Shown here one piece after another: positions 44,173-52,108 of a stretch of 64,000 nt of DNA (position 1 is the stretch's first letter; each line of letters opens with the position of its first letter). Source of the stretch: Streptomyces misionensis (GTDB taxonomy: Bacteria; Actinomycetota; Actinomycetes; Streptomycetales; Streptomycetaceae); the NCBI RefSeq assembly GCF_900104815.1, contig NZ_FNTD01000003.1, forward strand, positions 62,001 to 126,000, written 5' to 3'. A program made the translations under genes and the position numbers. The notes under the pieces were generated by a model. It did not search any database. It was not told the origin of the DNA and worked only from the letters and a program-made list of their open reading frames with translations.

Positions 44173-44979
44173 TTAGCCCCGACAATCGAGATCCGGGCGG
44201 TGCCACGGCGTCGGTGCGCCCTCCTCGTTGGCCGCAGCGACGGAGGGGCGCTGACCAGCTGGGAGCCGGGCCGCGTAGAAGACGGCGATCCGGGCCCCCG
44301 GATCGGCGGGCGCCAGGCCGAGCCGGCTCAGGGCGGTGGTCCAGTCCGTGACGATGGCCTGCTGGGCCGCCTTGAGGGTGGTCTTCCCGGAGCAGACCGC
44401 GGTGTGCAGCTTCGACTCCACGGGGTCCTTGAGGTTGTTCGCGCCCGAGCCGGTCTTGTGGCCGGGGTCCGGGGGCTCGACCCACAGGTTGCGGGCGTCG
44501 TTGGGGTCACCGCCGAGCTCGAGGGAGATCAGGTGGTCGTACTCGGCGTCGCCGAGACGGCCGGTGTAGCCGTAGGAGGCGGCGTTCGCGCGCTTCTCCG
44601 GCCCGGTCACACTCTCCGGAGGCCGGATGCCCTTGGTGTAGCCGCCCTTGCGGCAGATCGTCGACGCCAGCGTCGCCTGCGTCACCGCCGGCGAGATAGC
44701 GCCCGGTGTGCACGAGGTGTCCTCGAGGGGCTCGCCCTTCTCGTACCGGTAGCGGCAGCTGCCCGCGGCCGGCTGCCGCTGCACCGCGTACGTCTTCTGC
44801 GGCCCCGCCCCCACCGGAATCCCAGCCGCTCCAGGCGAGGCAACCGTGCCGGACGGCCCCGCCGCAGGCGTACCGTCCTTCCCCGAAGTCGCCGACCCTG
44901 GTTGCGAAGCGGATGAACAGCCCGACAGCAGCAGGCAGGACAGCAGCACCGGTGGCACCGCGCGGCGGACGAAGCCCAT
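44173..44979 (-). CDS. Secreted lipoprotein with HNH-like nuclease motif
   Basis: 268 residues. Signal peptide with lipobox: VRRAVPPVLLSCLLLSGCSS (Cys about 21). A Ser/Gly/Pro-rich linker follows, then CRYRYEKGEPLEDTSCTPG and TICRKGGYTKGIRPP, with the catalytic-type block GDAEYDHLISLELGGDPNDARNLWVEP and a helical end KLHTAVCSGKTTLKAAQQAIVTDW. DH...LGG...N...N is the pattern of secreted HNH-like proteins of actinobacteria. It probably acts outside the cell; nuclease activity is inferred only. A truncated second copy is at 39579-39752. Confidence 0.8.
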   Translation of the reverse strand: MGFVRRAVPPVLLSCLLLSGCSSASQPGSATSGKDGTPAAGPSGTVASPGAAGIPVGAGPQKTYAVQRQPAAGSCRYRYEKGEPLEDTSCTPGAISPAVTQATLASTICRKGGYTKGIRPPESVTGPEKRANAASYGYTGRLGDAEYDHLISLELGGDPNDARNLWVEPPDPGHKTGSGANNLKDPVESKLHTAVCSGKTTLKAAQQAIVTDWTTALSRLGLAPADPGARIAVFYAARLPAGQRPSVAAANEEGAPTPWHRPDLDCRG

Positions 44980-45307
44980 GACGACCCCTCACGGTCGAAC
45001 AGCAGATGGCCACAAGCTCCCCCGCCCGGACGGCCACCTACCTCTCACCGCCGGGCGCACAGGTGTACGCAGGCTCACCAAACGGCACACGCGGCGTGAG
45101 CTCCTGGAGCTCCGGAGTCCCCCGCCTCCGCCGCGCTCCAGTGACCTCCTCATCAGACGACCGAGCCCAGCACCCCACGGCGGCCGGCCGGGAGCTCTCA
45201 GGCAGAGTGGCTAGCGAACGCCGCCCGTGCCGGCGTGGGGCACCTGTTTCACGGTGCCTGAGCAGTGGAAGGGCTGATCGGTACTTCTTCGCTCCTTGGA
45301 GGACTTG
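44980..45307. other. No gene seen
   Basis: About 330 bases between the lipoprotein gene and the small UBA-like gene. It should carry the lipoprotein promoter and, near 45296-45300, the GGAGG ribosome site of the next gene. Nothing else is supported. Confidence 0.5.
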
Positions 45308-45502
45308 ATGCCAGAAGATTTCGAAGAAATCCCTGAGCTTGACCACCCCGACACCGACGACACCGTCGACGAGACCGGAGTTGACCCCAAGGACATCGAA
45401 TTGGTGATGGCCCAGGTTGGTTGTTCAAGGGCGAAGGCGGTCAGGGCCTTGAAAGAGAGCGGCGGCGACCTCATCAACGCGATCACGGCGGCCAGCGAAT
45501 AG
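45308..45502 (+). CDS. Small protein resembling the UBA domain of eukaryotic NAC-alpha
   Basis: 64 residues from the ATG at 45308-45310 with GGAGG six bases upstream. The N-terminal half is very acidic ([20 protein letters not shown]). The C-terminal half [20 protein letters not shown] then [18 protein letters not shown] lines up with the C-terminal UBA domain of the nascent-polypeptide-associated complex alpha subunit (GVExKDIELVMxQAxVSRAKAVxALKxxxxDIVNAIMEL). UBA-like domains also occur in bacterial EF-Ts, so a ribosome- or protein-binding role is possible. There is no beta-barrel NAC domain. I recall no well-studied bacterial homologue. Confidence 0.8.
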   Translation: MPEDFEEIPELDHPDTDDTVDETGVDPKDIELVMAQVGCSRAKAVRALKESGGDLINAITAASE

Positions 45503-45544
45503 TCGGCGAGCCGTGACCGTGATGGGTCAGCATCGTCGACGAGT

Positions 45545-45957
45545 ACCTTGCAGGCTCCGGTGGGGCAGATCCAACTTTCTCGGGCCTGTCGGCGGCGGCC
45601 GCCAGCCGCAGCAGGTCGAAGGCGACAAAGTGGGCGGGCTGCGCTTCCGCGAGCCGGGCAGCGTCAGCGCCCCGCCGCTTCGCCCGTTCCTGGAGCCGCT
45701 CGAACGCGAGCCGCCCGGGCTCTCACACCACCAGTTCGCCGTCCAGCGCGGTAGCGTCCGGCAGCTGCGCGCCGGCAGCGCGGATCTCGGGGAAGGCCGG
45801 CGCCAGATCGGTGCCCTGCCGCGAGCGCAGCACCAGACGCCCAGCATCAACGGACAGCAGCGCCCGGAAACCGTCCCACTTGACCTCGGCAGCCCACCCC
45901 GGCGGCAGGACGGGCTCCGGGGCGGGGGGCGGCGAGCATGGGCTCCGGCAGCATCCA
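45545..45957 (-). pseudogene. ATP-dependent DNA ligase, broken N-terminal part
   Basis: Minus strand: MLPEPMLAAP, a frameshift in a C-run, then LPPGWAAEVKWDGFRALLSV (the KxDG nucleotidyl-Lys motif), RLVLRSRQGTDLAPAFPEI, ALDGELVV, a TGA in place of Trp, then EPGRLAFERLQERAKRRG and PAHFVAFDLLRLA. This is the adenylation domain of an actinobacterial LigC/LigD-type ligase carrying at least one frameshift and one nonsense codon and lacking its C-terminal half. Confidence 0.8.
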
Positions 45958-46099
45958 GGTCACAGGGTGATGCCTTCCACGGCATCTCGCCGCGCTCCAC
46001 CCGGACGGCCGGTGATCCGGGGCGCCGGGCATCGGGGGTTGAGACTGGTAGGAGTCTGGGATCGGGTGACCTGAGTTCCTGCCACCGGAATGATCCAGG

Positions 46100-46375
46100 T
46101 CACGCTGCGTCGTCGATGAGGCCGAAGTCCTCGGTGAACACGTCCAAGAACGCGCGCCGCTCTGCCGACGGCTCCGCTGCTGCCAACTGCTGGATAATCT
46201 CGGCGAGCGAGCCTCGCTGATCAGGCGTGAGTTGATCGAAGGTGCCGGCCACGAAGTCGAGTTGCTTGGCGGCTGCCCGGGGCTCGCCGTCCTCGTCGAT
46301 CGTGCTGCCGATGAACCGTGTGAGCTCGATGACGAGCCTGGTCAGCGCCTGCACGAGCGAGTCGTTTCCGTTCAT
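46100..46375 (-). CDS. Small hypothetical protein
   Basis: 91 residues from an ATG at 46373-46375. Mostly helical with acidic stretches: LVQALTRLVIELTRFIGSTIDED, FDQLTPDQRGSLAEIIQQLAAAEPSAERRAFLDVFTEDFGL. No family recognised. Composition looks like real coding DNA of the host. Confidence 0.6.
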   Translation of the reverse strand: MNGNDSLVQALTRLVIELTRFIGSTIDEDGEPRAAAKQLDFVAGTFDQLTPDQRGSLAEIIQQLAAAEPSAERRAFLDVFTEDFGLIDDAA

Positions 46376-46791
46376 CGGTCTCCTGCCTCTTGATGCGGCC
46401 GGCTACGGTCACCGGGTGCGTAGTGTTTCTAGGGGGGCGCCTGCCTCGCTGGCGGCGTGCGCGTCGTGGTCGGGCGGGATGAACTTGGCGACTGATCGGG
46501 CTTACTTCGACACCCGAGGTAGAGGCTCCGCGCCCCCCGCATAGATTTACTCAATCTTGACTATCTCGTGGAAGCGTGCATTCCGGCGGCCGCACGCTCA
46601 CTTCACCCCCTAACACATCCGGGCGAGCCGCCTCGCGAAGTTCATGAGCCTGTCCCGAGGTTCGTCCTCGGGGGCGCTGCAACTCTCCCTGCAACAAAGG
46701 CTGCTGAACCCGAAAGGGGGGCTTCCGAGGGGGCCCAATAGGCGCCCAGCGACCGCTCGCCAAGCCCCTACAGTGGAACTCGTCCGAACAG
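46376..46791. other. No gene seen
   Basis: About 415 bases without a supportable gene. Frames here have no ribosome site and unnatural composition. It ends at the hairpin upstream of the small membrane gene. Confidence 0.5.
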
Positions 46792-46844
46792 CGAGAAAGC
46801 CTCACCCTCCTGGTGGCCGCCAGGATTCCGGGTGAGGCTTCTCG
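46792..46844 (+). promoter_or_regulatory. Long hairpin just upstream of a small membrane gene
   Basis: CGAGAAaGCCTCACCC, then CCTGG-6nt-CCAGG, then GGGTGAGGCTTCTCG: a near-continuous stem of about 20 pairs, ending 23 bases before the ATG at 46868. It may be a terminator of upstream transcription or a leader structure controlling the gene. Confidence 0.6.
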
Positions 46845-46867
46845 AACGATCCCTTGGGGGAATCTCC

Positions 46868-47044
46868 ATGCATCATCGCACGATAGACGCCGCCAGCGAC
46901 GAGCCGAGTGAGCCGAGCCGCTTCGAGCGCGCGCGCCGGACTCTCACCCTCATGCGCCGCCGGTTCCTGCTCGGCCTGGCATACGGCTCCGGCACCGGCT
47001 GCGTCACCCTGGCCGTGCTGTGCGTCGAGCGCCACATGCGGTAA
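46868..47044 (+). CDS. Small single-span membrane protein
   Basis: 58 residues. A charged N-terminus (DEPSEPSRFERARRTLTLMRRR) is followed by one membrane segment FLLGLAYGSGTGCVTLAVLCVE. GGGGGAA precedes the ATG. A hairpin lies upstream and a perfect terminator hairpin downstream, which supports a defined transcript. Function unknown. Confidence 0.5.
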   Translation: MHHRTIDAASDEPSEPSRFERARRTLTLMRRRFLLGLAYGSGTGCVTLAVLCVERHMR

Positions 47045-47073
47045 CCCGCGGCGCGCTGCCAGCAGACGCCATC

Positions 47074-47103
47074 GGGGCCCCGCACGATGCCGTGCGGGGC
47101 CCC
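47074..47103. terminator. Terminator hairpin
   Basis: GGGGCCCCGCAC, loop GATGCC, GTGCGGGGCCCC: 12 perfect pairs, 30 bases after the small membrane gene. Confidence 0.75.
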
Positions 47104-47197
47104 TGCCCTGCCCGCGGGAAGGGGGTTGCGCTGGGTGCGCACCGGACAGCACGCGCGGCCTGTGCCGTCCGGGCTGACGTGATCGGGCGTCAGGTCT

Positions 47198-47419
47198 TCA
47201 CAGGCCGATCCCCTCGGTCGCGGCGTCCTCGAACGCCCCGCCCTCGTCCACGTACTCGCAGAACACAGGCGAGTTGGCCGACCAATCGCCCTGGCGGCGC
47301 AGTTTTTCGATGCGCCTGCCCTTCTTGCGGCCGGTGGTGACCAGACCGCGCCGGGCGGAGTGCCTGGTACTCCGGCGCCCGTCAGGCCCGCGCACTTCGC
47401 GTAGCGCGCGAGCGCCCAA
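47198..47419 (-). pseudogene. Tyrosine recombinase, extreme C-terminal fragment
   Basis: Minus-strand frame STRHSARRGLVTTGRKKGRRIEKLRRQGDWSANSPVFCEYVDEGGAFEDAATEGIGL. HSxRRG is the HxxR box and the SPVFxEYVDEG region holds the catalytic Tyr, as in actinophage and Streptomyces integrases. Everything before the HxxR box is absent. A scar of an integrated element. Confidence 0.7.
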
Positions 47420-47497
47420 CCGACACCGTCACCGCGCCGGAGGCGTCGTCCTTCACCAGCTCAGCGTCCAGGTGGGCGGCGATGGCGTCGGAACCGC

Positions 47498-47818
47498 TCA
47501 TTGGGAGGCCTCCGTCGTGGCGGTGTCCGTGTAGGGCCAGGGCCGAACGGGAGGGACGGTAGGGCCCGGCTCGGACATTGCCGACTCGCCGCCGTCGCTG
47601 TCGTCGGGGTGCAGGCGGCGGTTGAGGAGGCGGCCGAGCGTGTGCACGGCGGTCTGGATGGCCAAGCGCTCGGCAACGGTGAGCTGGGTGCCCAGCTGCG
47701 GGTGGTCGCTGCTCACGACGTTCCATCCGGCGGGCTCGAAGGGATCAGGGTCGAACTTGACGCTGAAGGTCTCCTGGGACGACGGGTAGCGAAGGGTCAG
47801 GTCAGCGGAGTCGATCAC
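47498..47818 (-). CDS. Small hypothetical protein
   Basis: About 106 residues from a GTG at 47816-47818. It contains ADLTLRYPSSQETFSVKFDPDPF and VAERLAIQTAVHTLGRLLNRRLHPDD and ends Pro/Thr-rich. No family recognised. It follows a helix-turn-helix gene on the same strand by 44 bases and probably forms an operon with it. Start uncertain. Confidence 0.5.
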   Translation of the reverse strand: MIDSADLTLRYPSSQETFSVKFDPDPFEPAGWNVVSSDHPQLGTQLTVAERLAIQTAVHTLGRLLNRRLHPDDSDGGESAMSEPGPTVPPVRPWPYTDTATTEASQ

Positions 47819-47862
47819 GGCCGTGCCTTCGCCACCGACGGGGACGGCGGTCCGAAACGCCG

Positions 47863-48408
47863 TCAAATGATCTTTGTATGGATGTCCAGTTCGGCCCAGT
47901 ACTTCTGTGCGGCCTCCTGGGCACCGGCCAGTTGCGCGAGCAGGCTCTCGCCTACGTCCACCTTCCGGTCCGGGTCGGTGGAGTCCTCCAGCAGGATGCC
48001 GATCCGGTCCAGGGCGATGCTTAGGTGCCAGGCGGCGTTGGCCAACCGGTTGGGTCGCTCGGTGAGCATCGCTGGCCGGACCAGGGACCAGGCATGCTGG
48101 GCGAGTTCCCGTACTGGCTCGGCGGTGAGCGGTGCGTAGGGCGGGAGCATGCCGGCGGATTCGGCGGCCTTGTCGGTGGGTTCGACGCCGCGGGCGCGCA
48201 GGTCGTCGTAGACGGTGTCGCGGGAGACGTCGGCGGCGCGGGCGAGTTCGGCGATGGTGCGGGTGCCCGCCCACCAGGCAGCGGCCATCAGGTCGGCACG
48301 GTTGTCGGCGAGGCGGTCGCGCCGCGTTGCCCATCCGCGCAGGGCGGCCAGCGCGGCGCCGCGTACGTCCGTCGGTTCGGTGTCGAATGGGTCGACAGTG
48401 GAGTTCAT
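47863..48408 (-). CDS. Helix-turn-helix DNA-binding protein
   Basis: About 181 residues from the ATG at 48406-48408. The helix-turn-helix reads AGTRTIAELARAADVSRDTVYDDLRARGVEPTDK near residues 45-80. The rest is helical (AWHLSIALDRIGILLEDSTDPDRK, LAQLAGAQEAAQKYWAEL). The region just upstream contains the palindromic words TGTCGACCCACTCGACATGTCGA (48420-48442), a plausible autoregulatory site. Confidence 0.65.
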   Translation of the reverse strand: MNSTVDPFDTEPTDVRGAALAALRGWATRRDRLADNRADLMAAAWWAGTRTIAELARAADVSRDTVYDDLRARGVEPTDKAAESAGMLPPYAPLTAEPVRELAQHAWSLVRPAMLTERPNRLANAAWHLSIALDRIGILLEDSTDPDRKVDVGESLLAQLAGAQEAAQKYWAELDIHTKII

Positions 48409-48654
48409 GCCCCTGACGGTATGTCGACCCACTCGACATGTCGACTGGTTCGACAGTTTCAGGCCTTTCTGTAAAGCGGAGTTGACGGCGCCTCATGCCC
48501 GTTTACCGCCTCGGATCTGGCACGGTAGGCGGCCCGAGGCGAGATCCCCGGGGCTCGGCCTGCTCCAGCGAGACCGCTGCGGCCAACGGCTTCAACACGC
48601 TGATGCGTTCGCTCGGCAGCACCTGAACCGGCCTCCTGATCGGCTGCGGCGTTG
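48409..48654. other. Intergenic with TGTCGA repeats, no gene
   Basis: Contains closely spaced GTCGA/TCGAC words at 48423-48452 next to the HTH gene start, probably its operator. No coding sequence supported. Confidence 0.45.
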
Positions 48655-48880
48655 CCCTCTGGCGGGTTGCCGTCACACTGGCGGCAGGCCCCGCTGTCCC
48701 CCGTCAGCGGGGCCGCTTCCGTCCGATCTGCAGGGCCTCGCCCGCAAGCAGTCTCTGGCGGCCGGGGCCGGTGGAGCATCCGGCACGGCGGCCAGCGCCT
48801 GTGCTGCGAGTCGGGGGCGAGGGTAGCGTTGACGGCCGAGATCCGGACGCTGCGCACCGCGTTGGTGCGACCTCCTCGTG
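48655..48880. repeat. Dispersed repeat, copy C (partial)
   Basis: Begins in CTCTGGCGGGTTGCCGTCAC and includes GGCCCCGCTGTCCCCCGTCA, CTGCAGGGCCTCGCCCGCAA and GGTGGAGCATCCGGCAC, matching the second half of copies A and B. No HNH-type remnant lies beside it. The following 260 bases to 49143 hold no gene I can support. Confidence 0.7.
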
Positions 48881-49143
48881 CTGGGCACCGAGCCGGGTCA
48901 TCCGCCAACTGCAGGGCAGCCGCGGCCCGGACGGCAGGTGGGCCGACTGCGTCGCCCAGGACGTCGGCCTGCTCCCGCCGGGCGGCCACGATCCGGGCGT
49001 CGGCGGACACCTGCGGGTACGGCCGTTCACCGACGCCGACCCGGATCTGGCCCGCCAGGCAGCTCAACAGGCCGCCCGGCTACGGCGTGGATAACGCGCA
49101 GCTCACACCCGTTGGCACCCCGGCATCCGTCTGCTGCCACCCG

Positions 49144-49723
49144 TCAGCAGGCGTCGTCCCCGTACGCGGCTTCCTCCAGGGCCCGCAGGATCAGCCGGAA
49201 CTCGTTGTCATCGACGTCTTGGACGACCGCGCCGAGCTGCACCCCGCAGCGCCGCACCAGCGACGCGGCGACCTCCAGCACGGCCATCTCGCTGCGCGAG
49301 GACTTCAGCGCCCAGGGAGAGGAGAGCAGGAGCAGGCCGATCGTGTCCCAGCTCACCGAGGGGTGTGTGCCGTTGCGGTCGATGACCGGCTTGTCGGCGG
49401 CCGCCGACAGTGCCGCCTCGTCCTCCAGCAGGCGGCGCAGCCAGTAGCCGTCCCGGTGCGCGCTGAGCAGCCGGGTCGCCGCCCGCATCCCCTCGTTGCC
49501 CACGCCCTGCAACAGCTCCTCGGCGAGCGGCTCGCCGCTTGCGACCGTCGTCACCGCTATCTCCGTTCCCTCGGCGACCGGCGCCGTGGTGGCCGGCCTC
49601 GCCTGCGGTCGCCGACGTGCGGCCGCGCCGCACACGCCGGACGATCCCCCGGACGCCTTCGCCCACCGCCAGGCGCACCAGCGGGTCCTCCGCCAGCGTC
49701 CGCGCCGTGTCCATCCAGTCCAT
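49144..49723 (-). pseudogene. Hypothetical protein gene with a frameshift
   Basis: A good start MDWMDTARTLAEDPLVRLAVGEGVRGIVRRV (ATG at 49721-49723) and a good end (GEPLAEELLQGVGNEGMRAATRLLSAHRDGYWLRRLLEDEAAL...WDTIGLLLLSSPWALKSSRSEMAVLEVAASLVRRCGVQ) lie in different frames. They switch near 49600-49650. Either an indel broke the gene or there is a sequence error. The family is unknown; the C-terminal half is helical. Confidence 0.5.
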
Positions 49724-50105
49724 CGCCGTCTCCCTTGGCCTTCGGGCAGCACGCCCGTGGAAGGCGCCTTGCTCTCCAGCCCTTCGGGGTGGAAAGGCGA
49801 CACGGCACAGGAAGGGTGAGATGGAATTCTCTGGGCAGCGAGATGGTGGTCCGCCATCCCGCCCGGACCCAGCAGGAAGTAGACGGCCTCGGGGAACATC
49901 GGTACAGCGGTTGGCGATGAGAACGATCTTGGTCAGGGCGTGAGCAGGCTGACTCGGTCCTCGTACTCGCGACGCGCCTTGCGCTGGACCGGGACTGCGG
50001 GGAGGACCTGGCTGCCGTCGAGCGCACACCCCGGTCGCCTGCCACGGCGGCGAAGAACCCCCGGTTCCGCCCCACGAGGCGGGGGAGCGCCCGTACAGTG
50101 ACGCC
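49724..50105. other. No gene seen; carries the left copy of a 42-base inverted repeat
   Basis: Holds GGCCTCGGGGAACATCGGTA and following bases at 49885-49926, whose inverted copy is at 50737-50778 beyond the next gene. No supportable coding sequence. Confidence 0.5.
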
Positions 50106-50480
50106 ATGGACATGAGCTGGGTCAAAAACGGCGTGCGCTACACCCTGAAAGTGGTCGAGCACCCGGACTGGACGGTGCTGTCCGAATCGAGCACTCCCGG
50201 CGTGCTCCGGGCCCTGCTGCGCGGGACCAACAACAAGATCGTCGGTCACGCGGGCCTGCGCTCCGCGACCAGTGTTGTGGCGGGCGTCGCCGCGGTGTCG
50301 GCGACGGTGGGCGGTGGGCTGGTGTACGCGGGCATGAAGCTCAAGAGCCACCTGGACAACCGCAAGGCCGAACACGACGAGGCGCCCGCGGGCGCCGCCG
50401 AGCAGACGGCCGCGAGCGCCAATGTGGTCGAGGTCGAGGAGACGGCCGTAACCGAGACTCCGCGACTGCGCGCTGTGTGA
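50106..50480 (+). CDS. Small membrane-associated hypothetical protein
   Basis: 124 residues from ATG 50106 (or 50112). An N-terminal soluble part MSWVKNGVRYTLKVVEHPDWTVLSESSTPGVLRALLRGTNNKIVGHAGL is followed by one or two weak membrane segments (TSVVAGVAAVSATVGGGLVYAGM) and an Ala/Glu-rich tail. No family recognised. It is bracketed by inverted repeats at 49885-49926 and 50737-50778. Confidence 0.6.
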   Translation: MDMSWVKNGVRYTLKVVEHPDWTVLSESSTPGVLRALLRGTNNKIVGHAGLRSATSVVAGVAAVSATVGGGLVYAGMKLKSHLDNRKAEHDEAPAGAAEQTAASANVVEVEETAVTETPRLRAV

Positions 50481-51466
50481 GCGTCAGGCGAAGCGCCGGC
50501 GCGGGTGCAGATCCGCATGATGCTCAGGGCGTCGCCCTTTCCGCGCGTACGCAGGACGCCACGGCGACGGCCCGCGCGCAGCACGCTCTCCACGACGCTG
50601 CGGGGCCCGGACCGACGTGCGGCCGCGCCCTCGTGAACCACTGCTCGTAAGGCAGGGGCAACCGTGTGTGGTTGGTGCTGTTCGCGCGCGGTGACATGGC
50701 CGCAGTCCCTTCGATCCAGGTCATCGCTGGTGAGGGTCGTCCTCAGCGCCAACCGCTGTACCGATGCTCCCCGAGGCCGGTAGAGGAGCGTCATCACCCC
50801 CGCGCTGACCACCAGGGCGGTGCCGATGGCGGGGTGGCGGTACGCGATGTATCCGACGAACGCCTCCCCCGAAGGGGTGGCGCAGGCACCTTGAGGCGAA
50901 GTGGCGGGGCGAGGACGTCGGGCCGTTGCCCCGTGAGGAGTCGGACCAGGACGCCCTGTTCTGACCCCCCGTCCTACCAACAACGCCCGGAGTAGCCGAG
51001 GGGGCCCGCCGCCGTGAAGGCCAGTGAGGCCCGCTGGCGGCCGCGGCCCCGGTAGATAGGCATCTTCCTTGACGGCGAGGTCGACGCCGACGGCTGCGAG
51101 TTCTTCAACAAGGTTCACGACGAGATCGCCGTCATGACCTGGAGTTCGTCTTCGGCCCCAACGCGCAGCACCTGAGGGCGATATCGATCGTCACGCTTTC
51201 ATGCAGGTCAGGCACGGCTTCTGACCGCGGTTGGGTGATAGGAGCCACGACGCTCCGCATGTGTGCAATGCGTCACAGTTGTCGGGCGGCTGGACGACGG
51301 TAGTCGCAAACGTGATCATGCCTCTGACCTGCGGTCCAGCTGCGGCCCACCCTGTCCCCCGCCGTGCGCTATAGGAAGTCCCTCTTCAGCGCGCTTCGGG
51401 TACGCCACGGTCGGTCGGGTGTCGGTGAGCCCCCATAAGCTGATGAACATCCGAGGCCCTTCGGAC
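50481..51466. other. About 1 kb without a supportable gene
   Basis: Contains the right copy of the 42-base inverted repeat (50737-50778). Frames are short or Arg/Ala-rich shadows; DNA looks decayed. No IS ends recognised. Confidence 0.5.
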
Positions 51467-51532
51467 GGCGAAGGGAGACCCTTGCGAAGTCGTGCCCTAG
51501 GAAAGCCACTTCGCGTGGGTCTCCCCCTCGCC
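51467..51532 (+). promoter_or_regulatory. Long imperfect hairpin upstream of a small membrane gene
   Basis: GGCGAAGGGAGACCC and GCGAAGT pair with ACTTCGC and GGGTCTCCCCCTCGC across a 16-base loop. It ends about 40 bases before the GTG at 51574. Leader or attenuator-like, as seen at 46792-46844. Confidence 0.5.
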
Positions 51533-51573
51533 TGACGTCGGGCTGCCGTTCCGTCGTAAGGAGACCGGAAGCC

Positions 51574-51783
51574 GTGACGCTTATCGACCGTACCCCAGCT
51601 GGGGCGGCCAACTCAGTTCGTGCGTATGCCTGGGCCACAGTCGTCACCACCCTGGCGACCCTCGCCACCATCCTCGTCCTCGCCCTTACCGGCGACCATG
51701 ACGCGGCTGTCGCCGTCGCCGCGGCCGGAGGCGCGGGAGTGGTGGGCGGTGCCGTCCAGATCACCGTGCACGTCCGCCGCTGA
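51574..51783 (+). CDS. Small hydrophobic membrane protein
   Basis: 69 residues from a GTG with AAGGAG upstream. Two membrane segments: WATVVTTLATLATILVLALTG and VAVAAAGGAGVVGGAVQITV. No family recognised. A hairpin precedes it and a terminator follows, as for the gene at 46868-47044. Confidence 0.65.
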   Translation: MTLIDRTPAGAANSVRAYAWATVVTTLATLATILVLALTGDHDAAVAVAAAGGAGVVGGAVQITVHVRR

Positions 51784-51793
51784 CACATCCCTT

Positions 51794-51824
51794 CCCCCCT
51801 CTCGACCGTCACCGTAGAGGGGGG
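51794..51824. terminator. Terminator hairpin
   Basis: CCCCCCTCT, 13-base loop, AGAGGGGGG, ten bases after the small membrane gene. Confidence 0.75.
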
Positions 51825-52108
51825 CACTGACAACGCATGTCGGCAAGCCCACTTACGGCGGCAAGCGCGACGCACTAACTCGCTGCTGTCGTCATCTGCT
51901 GCCGGTCGGGGACCGGTCCGCCGGGCACTTCGCGTGCGCGTCTGGGGCAGGCTGCCGGACGAGCGGGGGCGGCTTCTCCCGGGGAGAGGCTGCCCGGACG
52001 CGTGTTGAGCCGGGGTTGTCCGGACCGGGCCGCTCCCCGGATACAGTCGCGGGCGGGGCACGGAGCCAGGATCAGTGGCTCCGGGCCCCGCCCGTCGGGA
52101 CTGTCCGG

